Assembly: GCA_017399965.1 (NCBI GenBank)
Contig: JAFQAP010000033.1
Coordinates: forward strand, 57,950-121,949
DNA from: Clostridia bacterium
GTDB taxonomy: Bacteria; Bacillota; Clostridia; Oscillospirales; CAG-382
Direction of reading: 5' to 3'
DNA length: 64,000 nucleotides
The notes below the pieces were generated by a model, which was given only the letters and a program-made list of their open reading frames with translations, had not been told where the DNA came from and searched no databases. The position numbers were made by a program, and so were the translations under genes. Below are positions 17,396-23,220 of the stretch, piece by piece (the stretch's first letter is position 1; every line of letters begins with the position of its first letter).

Positions 17396-18108
17396 TGCTC
17401 GTCCCCTCCTTCTTTTTGCTCGCTTACTGCTGCGGGAGCGGCTTTCGCAGGCGTATCGCTTACGATATGACCGTTTTCGATCTTAATGACACGCTTGTTG
17501 TAATAATTGACCATATTATGATCGTGGGTTACCACGATTATGGTCTTATCCATTTTGTTTATGCGCATAAGCAGTTCGAATATTGCTTTGCTCATTTCGG
17601 GGTCGATATTTCCCGTGGGCTCGTCCGCAATAATAATGTCGGGATTGTTTACAAGAGCGCGGGCGATAGCGATACGCTGTCTTTCGCCGCCGGACATTTT
17701 ATCGGGGTAGCTCTTGGCGCGGTGGGCAAGTCCCACAAGGGACAAAACGTGAGGAACACGTTTTTTTATTTCGGAAGGACGGGCGCCTACAACACGCATG
17801 GCAAACGCCACGTTTTCGTATACGGTCTTGTTATCGAACAGTCTGAAATCCTGAAACACCATACCGATAGAACGGCGGAGCTTGGGGATCTTATATTTTC
17901 TCAGACGGTGCATTTTGAAATCGTTTATGTACATCTCGCCGTCGGAAACTCTTTCTTCTGCTATTAGAAGCTTGGTAAGTGTAGTTTTTCCCGCACCGGA
18001 CTGACCGACAACAAACACGAATTCGTTATCTTCTATTGTAAGGTCTATGTTCCTCAAAGCGGCGTTGCCGTTTGGGTATATCATAGATACGTTTTTTAAT
18101 TCGATCAT
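17392..18108 (-). CDS. ftsE: Cell-division ATP-binding protein FtsE
   Basis: The 238-residue ATPase of the FtsEX complex, located on the inner face of the membrane at the division site. Walker A is GQSGAGKT (35-42), the signature is MSGGERQR (Met replaces the usual Leu), Walker B is IIIADEPTG, and the switch His is in VVTHD. A 20-residue tail with Ala, Pro and Glu is extra. It is first of the ftsE-ftsX-M23-ctpA string; a PucR-type regulator lies 21 nt upstream. Confidence 0.95.
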   Translation of the reverse strand: MIELKNVSMIYPNGNAALRNIDLTIEDNEFVFVVGQSGAGKTTLTKLLIAEERVSDGEMYINDFKMHRLRKYKIPKLRRSIGMVFQDFRLFDNKTVYENVAFAMRVVGARPSEIKKRVPHVLSLVGLAHRAKSYPDKMSGGERQRIAIARALVNNPDIIIADEPTGNIDPEMSKAIFELLMRINKMDKTIIVVTHDHNMVNYYNKRVIKIENGHIVSDTPAKAAPAAVSEQKEGGDEQ

Positions 18109-18129
18109 AACAATCTGCTTTCTTGATGC

Positions 18130-19221
18130 TTAATACATCATAGGCTTGGAGGTTACGTATTTCTTAACCATAAGGGCAACCTTGAAGGTGATAGCGTTAT
18201 CAAACTCACGCAGGTCAAGCCCTGTAACCTTTTTGATTTTCTCAAGTCTGTAAACCAAGGTGTTTCTGTGAACAAACAGCTTTCTTGATGTTTCGGAAAC
18301 GTTAAGGTTGTTTTCAAAGAAGGTCTGGATAGTGGTAAGTGTTTCCTGATCCAGCGCCTCAAAGGAGCCCTTCTTGAATACCTCCTGCAAGAACATTTCG
18401 CACAGAGTTGTGGGAAGCTGGTATATAAGTCTGCCTATACCCAGACTCTCGTAATTGATAGTGGTCTTTTCGGTATCGAATACCTTGCCTACCTCCAAAG
18501 CAACCTGAGCGTCCTTAAAGGAACGGGCAAGGTCCTTTACCGTGCTCACGACGGTGCCGATACCTACGGTAGCCTTTATAAGGAATTCGGTTTCTGCGGT
18601 ATCAACTATCATCTTCGCGTAATTGTCTATATTGCGCATATCCGAAGCGCTGCGAAGCTCTTTGACCAAAACTATATCGTTTTCTCCCACGCCGATAACG
18701 TAATCCTTTGCCTTATCGGGAAAGAGGTTCTGAACAACATCAAAGGGGATAGTGCTTCCTTCGTTGTTGCCTGCAAAACGGGCAAGATAAACCACACGGG
18801 GCGTCTCTGCATCAAAGTGCAGTTCTTTGGATTTGATGTATATATCGCTGGGGAGAATGTTATCGAGTATGATATTCTTTATGAAATTGGCTTTATCGTA
18901 TTTTTCATCATAAAGCGTCTTTATGCTTGCCAAAGAGATGGAAAGCATTGCTGCGGCGCTTTTTGCCTTATCGTCGCTGCCCTCTGCGAACACAACGTAT
19001 TCGATTCTTGCGTGGGAGCCGACAGGCTTGTAGGTAAAGCCGTTTACCACCGCGGCATCAAAAGAATAGGATACCTCGTCCAGCGCATCTCTGTGCGATT
19101 CACCTATTCTGGAAAGTGTACTGCAGGCGATCACCACACCCTTATCATCGAGTACTCCAACGGTGCGGTCGACCGCTTCTTTCATTTGATAAATGAGTCC
19201 CTGAAACAATTTGCTGGACAT
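18130..19221 (-). CDS. PucR/CdaR-type transcriptional regulator
   Basis: A 363-residue regulator with a C-terminal helix-turn-helix of the PucR/CdaR kind (HTH_30): NNLNVSETSRKLFVHRNTLVYRLEKIKKVTGLDLREFDNA near residues 299-340. The N-terminal part may be a sensor domain (a GAF-like or sugar-diacid-recognition-like fold), and the middle shows the GGDEF-like region usual in this family. The ligand is unknown. It stands directly before ftsE in the same direction, an arrangement I recall from other Clostridia. It has a readable promoter of its own (19261-19289), and may read through into the division genes. Confidence 0.85.
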   Translation of the reverse strand: MSSKLFQGLIYQMKEAVDRTVGVLDDKGVVIACSTLSRIGESHRDALDEVSYSFDAAVVNGFTYKPVGSHARIEYVVFAEGSDDKAKSAAAMLSISLASIKTLYDEKYDKANFIKNIILDNILPSDIYIKSKELHFDAETPRVVYLARFAGNNEGSTIPFDVVQNLFPDKAKDYVIGVGENDIVLVKELRSASDMRNIDNYAKMIVDTAETEFLIKATVGIGTVVSTVKDLARSFKDAQVALEVGKVFDTEKTTINYESLGIGRLIYQLPTTLCEMFLQEVFKKGSFEALDQETLTTIQTFFENNLNVSETSRKLFVHRNTLVYRLEKIKKVTGLDLREFDNAITFKVALMVKKYVTSKPMMY

Positions 19222-19260
19222 AATTTTGCTCCTTTACATATTTTTAGTCATATTCATCCT

Positions 19261-19289
19261 ATTTTACAACATTATTGCTAAAAATTCAA
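19261..19289 (-). promoter_or_regulatory. Promoter of the PucR-type regulator
   Basis: On the minus strand: TTGAAT (19289-19284), 17 nt, TAAAAT (19266-19261). GGAGC stands before the ATG of the regulator at 19221. Confidence 0.7.
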
Positions 19290-19324
19290 GTGCTTTTTTC
19301 TACATTTTTACTAAAAAAAGCACT
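19289..19324. repeat. 11-bp inverted repeat between rsmE and the regulator
   Basis: AGTGCTTTTTT and AAAAAAGCACT form an 11-bp stem with a 14-nt loop. It can end transcription from rsmE (minus strand), although the T run lies in the stem itself. It overlaps the -35 box of the downstream gene by 1 nt. Confidence 0.55.
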
Positions 19325-19347
19325 CTGAAATGTTAAATTTAATTAAA

Positions 19348-20094
19348 CTAATCTCTTTCCGCCAAAACAGACAGGGCAGACAGCACAAAAAGGGGTGCCG
19401 TTTCGGTTCGCAGTATCCGTTTTCCCAGCCCTGCAAGGGGGATTTTTCTTTGTTTTGCAAGCTCGATCTCACCTGCGGAGATACCGCCTTCGGGTCCGAT
19501 ATAAAATGCAACGTTTTTAAAGCTTTCCGCTTTTTCAATAATCTCCCGCAGGGGCAGTACTCCGTCCCCTTCGTAGCATATAAAGGAAAGGTCGGCGGTG
19601 CAAAGCTCGTCTGTCATTTGCTTGTAGGATACGGCGGGCATCACTTGGGGAACAATGCCTCTTCCGCATTGCTTTGCCGCCTCTGCGGCTATGCGGTTAA
19701 GACGGATTATCTTTTTGTCCATACTCTTTTCGTCGGGACGGGAAACGGCACGCTCGCACATTACGGGGACTACCCTCGTAACGCCCAGTTCCACCGCTTT
19801 TTGCACGATAGTATCCGGCTTATCTCCCTTGGGCATACCTTGGTAAAGCGTTATTTCGTAAGGAGGCTCTGCAGGGGATGGACGGCAGTTTGAAAGGGCG
19901 GCTTCGGCGCAGTCGGCGGAAACAAAAGTGAGTATCCCGTCGTATACGTTTTTCTGCATATCACATACGGTTATTCCGTCGCCTTCTCTGAGCCGAAGGA
20001 CTCGGTATATATGGTTTGCATCGGTTCCCGTAATGGTTACTTTATCTCCCCGGAATTCGCTTTTTGATATAAAAAATCTGGGTGTAGAAGACAT
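19348..20094 (-). CDS. rsmE: 16S rRNA (uracil-1498-N3)-methyltransferase RsmE
   Basis: A 248-residue SPOUT-fold enzyme that methylates U1498 of 16S rRNA. A short N-terminal PUA-like domain (SEFRGDKVTITGTDANHIYRVLR) is followed by the SPOUT domain with the knot residues FYIGPEGGIS and LGKRILRTETAPLFVLSAL. ATG at 20094 is chosen because AAGGAAGGA lies about 9 nt upstream; a longer reading would pass through the promoter region. It has its own promoter at 20127-20155. Confidence 0.95.
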   Translation of the reverse strand: MSSTPRFFISKSEFRGDKVTITGTDANHIYRVLRLREGDGITVCDMQKNVYDGILTFVSADCAEAALSNCRPSPAEPPYEITLYQGMPKGDKPDTIVQKAVELGVTRVVPVMCERAVSRPDEKSMDKKIIRLNRIAAEAAKQCGRGIVPQVMPAVSYKQMTDELCTADLSFICYEGDGVLPLREIIEKAESFKNVAFYIGPEGGISAGEIELAKQRKIPLAGLGKRILRTETAPLFVLSALSVLAERD

Positions 20095-20126
20095 AATAAT
20101 ATATTCCTTCCTTAAAGGATGATATA

Positions 20127-20155
20127 ATTTTAACAAACGGGGCGGTAAATGTCAA
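20127..20155 (-). promoter_or_regulatory. Promoter of rsmE
   Basis: On the minus strand: TTGACA (20155-20150), 17 nt, TAAAAT (20132-20127). Confidence 0.75.
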
Positions 20156-20185
20156 TAACAGCGGCAAGGATAAATAAGCTTTATA

Positions 20186-20219
20186 TTGACATTCCCGTAT
20201 TTTTGTTGTAAAATACGGG
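20186..20219 (+). promoter_or_regulatory. Promoter of the DUF1292 gene overlapped by a perfect inverted repeat
   Basis: TTGACA (20186-20191), 17 nt, TAAAAT (20209-20214). Over the spacer and the -10 lies a perfect 10-bp inverted repeat, CCCGTATTTT at 20194-20203 and AAAATACGGG at 20210-20219, with a 6-nt centre. It could be an operator or a hairpin at the start of the RNA. Confidence 0.75.
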
Positions 20220-20243
20220 TAGATTAATACGGAGGTAAATACA

Positions 20244-20531
20244 ATGGATTACAATGAATATAACACAGTTACCCTTATAGACGAAGACGGTGTGGAGACA
20301 GAATTCGAAGTTCTCGGCACTCTTGAGGATGAGGGAAATACCTATGTGGCTCTCGCTCCCTGCGACAGCCAGGAAAACGAATTTGTGGTGCTTAAGATAG
20401 TTGTCGGCGAAGACGGCGAGGAAAATCTTATCACTATAGATGATGACGATGAGTTCGATAAAGTATCCCAGATGTTTGAGGATTGCTTTATGGACGAATG
20501 CGATCTGGACGAAATTCCCGAAGAGGAATAA
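20244..20531 (+). CDS. DUF1292 family protein
   Basis: A 95-residue acidic protein of the DUF1292 (YrzB-like) family, conserved in Firmicutes without known function. It shows the pattern TLIDEDGVETEFEVLGTLEDEGNTYVALAP, then a strand with EFVVLKIV and EENLITIDDDDEFDKVSQMFED; the tail is rich in Asp and Glu. ACGGAGGT precedes the ATG. A probable 6S RNA follows immediately, and no terminator separates them. Confidence 0.9.
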   Translation: MDYNEYNTVTLIDEDGVETEFEVLGTLEDEGNTYVALAPCDSQENEFVVLKIVVGEDGEENLITIDDDDEFDKVSQMFEDCFMDECDLDEIPEEE

Positions 20532-20546
20532 GCTTTTTTAAAACCC

Positions 20547-20768
20547 ATCCTGCGGTGTTCGTGTAAGCGCATTTGCGTCTACCCGTGTAAAAACCCACAT
20601 CTACGAAAGGGAGTCCGAAGAATCTTTGCCCGTGGTGAAGCAGGCCTCCCGCAGTTCGGCTGTCTTTGTACCCCGAAGCCTGCGGACGTTGGAAGCACTA
20701 AAGCGTGCAATAGGACACCCACCTGCTTACAGCAGGGTTTCGTTCACGGGACACGGCACCCGCGGGGT
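20547..20768 (+). ncRNA. ssrS: Probable 6S RNA (ssrS), boundaries approximate
   Basis: A 222-nt region without coding potential folds into a long rod. The ends pair: CCTGCG with CGCGGG, then GTGTTC with GGACAC and GTG with CAC. At the far end, GCAGGC pairs with GCCTGC and TTCGG with CCGAA around a loop. The 3' half holds small hairpins (GCAC/GTGC and CTGC/GCAG) and the stretch AATAGGACACCCACCTGC, which I recall from clostridial 6S RNAs. 6S RNA binds the vegetative RNA polymerase and damps transcription in slow growth. RNase P RNA, tmRNA and SRP RNA do not fit. A covariance search is needed to confirm. Confidence 0.65.
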
Positions 20769-20776
20769 TTATTTCA

Positions 20777-20973
20777 GCGCGGTGAGCCGCGCATCGATAT
20801 AAATCCCCTAAGGGATTTTCGATATGTTGCTAATGCAACTCGATATGTGCTCCGCACTCGATATGTTTGCCTTCGCAAACGAGGGATTTACATCATATCG
20901 AATTGACGCGAAGCGTAAATATATCGTGCCGAACAAAGTGAGGCATATCGAGTCGGCATCGCCGACATATCGA
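20777..20973. repeat. Array of short hairpins linked by GATATG/CATATC
   Basis: About eight small stem-loops in a row: GCGCGG/CCGCGC, AAATCCC/GGGATTT, TTGC/GCAA, GTGC/GCAC, GTTTGC/GCAAAC, ACGC/GCGT, TGCC/GGCA and GTCGGC/GCCGAC. In the left half each is followed by (T)CGATATG; in the right half by CATATCG or a close variant, so the whole block is roughly symmetrical. The stems differ in sequence while the linkers are kept. It looks like a composite miniature repeat; no gene is present. It lies directly after the 6S-like RNA. Confidence 0.7.
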
Positions 20974-20989
20974 CAAAAATACAAAAAAC

Positions 20990-21028
20990 AAGAGCAAGAA
21001 TAAAAGTTTTTCTTTTACTCTTGCTCTT
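20990..21028. terminator. Terminator-like hairpin
   Basis: A long stem, AAGAGCAAGA-ATAAAAG against CTTTTACTCTTGCTCTT with one irregular position, has a T run on one side and an A run on the other. It can end the minus-strand deaminase operon, and also any transcript coming from the 6S side. Confidence 0.75.
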
Positions 21029-21060
21029 TTTGTTTTAGGGGTGGCTTTTTGGGGCGATTT

Positions 21061-21474
21061 TTATTCGCACACAACCGGCTCCCAGGCGAAGGGGAGCAGG
21101 TCGCGGGCGGTTACTTTAATAAGATTGCCGTTTTCGTCGTTTACGATCACCTTTATATCGGGGCAGTATTCAAACATCATCTGTCTGCAGTTGCCGCAAG
21201 GCGGGATAACGTAATTAAGATGCTTGTCGTGAACGGCAACAATGGTATCGAACTCTCTTTCGCCTGCGGATATGGCAATACCCATAGTTATGTATTCCGC
21301 GCAGGAACCGTGGATCCCGTCGCAATTTACGCCCTTGTAAATATTTCCGTTTTTGCACAGCAAAGCACACCCCACCGTGTGGTTGTATATCCCGTCATCA
21401 AAGTTTTGTTTTAAAACCTCCAAGCCTATCTCAATAAGCTTTTTATCCGCTTCGGTAATTTCATATCTTGTCAT
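21061..21474 (-). CDS. Cytidine deaminase-like protein (possibly blasticidin-S deaminase-like)
   Basis: A 137-residue zinc deaminase. The catalytic motif is HGSCAE (Cys and Glu about 58-60), and PPCGNCRQ supplies the other two zinc-binding Cys. The region IKVIVNDENGNLIKVTARDLLPFAWEP aligns by eye with the end of blasticidin-S deaminase as well as with cytidine deaminase. The usual ARDxAYAPYSxFxVGAAL start of cytidine deaminase is replaced by a different sequence, which favours the blasticidin-like subgroup. It overlaps the Nudix gene by 4 nt and is last of a three-gene operon. Substrate is uncertain. Confidence 0.85.
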   Translation of the reverse strand: MTRYEITEADKKLIEIGLEVLKQNFDDGIYNHTVGCALLCKNGNIYKGVNCDGIHGSCAEYITMGIAISAGEREFDTIVAVHDKHLNYVIPPCGNCRQMMFEYCPDIKVIVNDENGNLIKVTARDLLPFAWEPVVCE

Positions 21475-21899
21475 TTTATATCTCCTTGTTCCGCTGCATA
21501 TTCGTATAAATGCGGCTGTATTTCGGGGTAGGTGAGGTTTTGCGGCAGTGAATCAAACAGGGAAATCTCTTTTATTTCGCTGTATTCGGGAATGCTTTCA
21601 AGAGTGGTTACGTTTGCGAAAAACAGCTTTCCATAAGACTTTTCCCCGTCTATTTCCACGCAGTACGGGGTAAGAAGGCGAATATCGAAATACTTTGCCC
21701 CCGTCTCCTCAAAAAGCTCTCTTTTTGCGGCTTGCAGGGGAGTTTCGCCCGCTTCCACGTGGCCGCCGGGTATCTCCCAGGTGGTTCTTTCCTTGTGCCT
21801 GCACAGTATCCACTTGCCCTCGTACCGCCCGCAGATCACTGCGAATTTTATTTTTCCTTCCTCCGCCTCGTCCCGGCTTATAAAGGTTACTTTTACCAT
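21471..21899 (-). CDS. Nudix hydrolase
   Basis: A 142-residue Nudix enzyme that should cleave a nucleoside diphosphate linked to another group. The Nudix box is complete: GGHVEAGETPLQAAKRELFEETGA (about 46-69) with the Arg-Glu-x2-Glu-Glu metal-binding core. The start of the protein (VKVTFISRDEAEEGKIKFAVIC) and the late region may resemble the YtkD/MutT group. It starts 2 nt after the HTH_42 gene's stop and overlaps the deaminase gene by 4 nt. The substrate is not known. Confidence 0.9.
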   Translation of the reverse strand: MVKVTFISRDEAEEGKIKFAVICGRYEGKWILCRHKERTTWEIPGGHVEAGETPLQAAKRELFEETGAKYFDIRLLTPYCVEIDGEKSYGKLFFANVTTLESIPEYSEIKEISLFDSLPQNLTYPEIQPHLYEYAAEQGDIK

Positions 21900-21901
21900 T
21901 T

Positions 21902-22954
21902 TTATTCCTCGAATTCTATCTTTTTAATATCCTTCCACAGCGTTTCCGCCTCGCTTGATATTGCCTTTTTGTCCCTTGCGCCGACCGTTTCAAAAAGAGT
22001 GAAGGTGAGCTTTGAGTTTTTCTTTTTCCATTTGCCCACCACCTTGCCGTCAAGCAAGATTGCAGGCATAACGATACCCGCAAGGTTGAATATGCCCCGC
22101 AAATGCTCACTTGGCAGATACAGACTTTCTTTTTTCCGGTAGCCCAGCATAAGCTGGTCAAACCCCGCAAGCAAAATACATTTGGGTATGTCTTTTTCGT
22201 ATTTTCTGCCGTTTTCTATATAAAAATATGTCTTTCCGTCAACCTCCGTACTTTCCACGGGCAAAAGTGAAAGCCACTTTTTTACCTCGCTTTGCTTTGC
22301 GCCGAGAAAATACATTGCGTCGTGCACGGTAGCGGGAGCGATATTGGTAAAATACCGCCTTGCTATCTCAAGTTTTGCATCTTCGTCGGGAATGGGGGTG
22401 AATTCGGGGGACAGGCAGTACGCCTTTTTCTCCTGCACCACGTAGTTCATAAATCCCCGCTTGCAAAGCTGGCATATCCCGCCGCCCCACGGGTCGAAAA
22501 TGCAAGTCTCCTCCGCGTATGTCATACCGTTTTTGCGGCATATTTCTTTGAGCTCGTCCCGTGTTTTCGAGCTGTCTTCGAGGGATCTGAGTATCACCTC
22601 GGAAAGGTAGGTCTGCCTTTCGGGGGAAAGCGCCCATTTATCCCGTTGGTTCCAAAAGGTGTAGCCTTCCCACGTGTTTTTGCGGTAGTCTTCGCCGTTG
22701 TTACAGCGTATAAAAAGGGGCAGGTCTTTTTCGGAAAATACGTGTACCGTGCTTCGTATTGTCCAGTTTTTAACAAGCCCGTCCTTTACGGTGTCCTCGT
22801 CAAAATCCAGACAGCGTATCTTGAGGGAATGAATGGCGTTTACCAAAAATTGCGATTGCACTCCGCAAAGATCCCGCACCACGTCTTCCTTTTTGCCCTT
22901 TGTTATAAGATATTGATTTGTAAGCTGCCGGATTTTCAGTTCTTCGATAGTCAT
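21902..22954 (-). CDS. Winged-helix HTH_42 protein, AlkX/AlkZ (YcaQ)-like DNA glycosylase family
   Basis: A 350-residue protein of the HTH_42 family, which includes the YcaQ/AlkZ DNA glycosylases that remove alkylated bases and unhook interstrand cross-links. The family motif Gln-x-Gln, catalytic in AlkZ, is present as GVQSQF (about residues 31-36), followed by WTIRSTVHVF (about 66-75), matching the usual RGTLHL region. Later, GFDQLMLGYRKKESL and the GIVMPAILLDGKVVGKWKKK segment are typical of the C-terminal domain. ATG at 22954 follows AAAGGACGG. It is first in an operon with Nudix and deaminase genes. Glycosylase activity is inferred, not certain. Confidence 0.82.
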   Translation of the reverse strand: MTIEELKIRQLTNQYLITKGKKEDVVRDLCGVQSQFLVNAIHSLKIRCLDFDEDTVKDGLVKNWTIRSTVHVFSEKDLPLFIRCNNGEDYRKNTWEGYTFWNQRDKWALSPERQTYLSEVILRSLEDSSKTRDELKEICRKNGMTYAEETCIFDPWGGGICQLCKRGFMNYVVQEKKAYCLSPEFTPIPDEDAKLEIARRYFTNIAPATVHDAMYFLGAKQSEVKKWLSLLPVESTEVDGKTYFYIENGRKYEKDIPKCILLAGFDQLMLGYRKKESLYLPSEHLRGIFNLAGIVMPAILLDGKVVGKWKKKNSKLTFTLFETVGARDKKAISSEAETLWKDIKKIEFEE

Positions 22955-23045
22955 TGATGACAACCGTCCTTTGTTATCTTCCTGCTTATTATACCACACC
23001 GTTTTTGATAATGCAATAAGAAAACAAACATTTGTTCTGCCCGCG

Positions 23046-23168
23046 GACAATCACCCCAAGAAGCCTAACGGCTTCTCGGGGACCCCGACAATCACCCCAA
23101 GAATCCTAACGGCTTCTCGGGGACCCCGACAATCACCCCAAGAAGCCTAACGGCTTCTCGGGGACCCC
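23046..23168 (+). repeat. Three tandem copies of a 41-bp hairpin unit
   Basis: Units begin with GACAATCACCCC at 23046, 23087 and 23128; each is exactly 41 bp. Within each, CCCCAAGAAGCC pairs with GGCTTCTCGGGG around TAAC, with one mismatch, and GGGGACCCCGA follows. The middle copy has T in place of G in the left arm (GAATCC). A single related copy is present in the opposite orientation at 57132-57168. It lies between the terminator of the ispH-rpsA gene and the HTH_42 gene. No coding function is seen. Confidence 0.85.
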
Positions 23169-23171
23169 GAC

Positions 23172-23203
23172 AAAAAACGTGATGCCCGTAAAAGAGCATC
23201 ACG
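23172..23203 (-). terminator. Terminator of the plsC/ispH-rpsA transcript
   Basis: On the minus strand CGTGATGC and GCATCACG form the stem (23203-23196 and 23185-23178), with T6 directly after it. It lies 18 nt beyond the ispH-rpsA stop. Confidence 0.88.
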
Positions 23204-23220
23204 CTAAAAACATTTTTTAA

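Noticed and set aside
20547..20768. RNase P RNA, tmRNA or SRP RNA
   Set aside because: The conserved cores of these RNAs (for example the GAGGAAAGUCC-type and ACAGAA-type blocks of RNase P RNA, or the tRNA-like end of tmRNA) are not found.
20777..20973. Hairpin array as a CRISPR array or tRNA cluster
   Set aside because: Linkers are only 6-8 nt and the stems are palindromic and unlike; no cloverleaf can be drawn.
23046..23168. Tandem repeat as a CRISPR array
   Set aside because: The repeats join without spacers, each repeat is itself a hairpin, and no cas gene is in the window.
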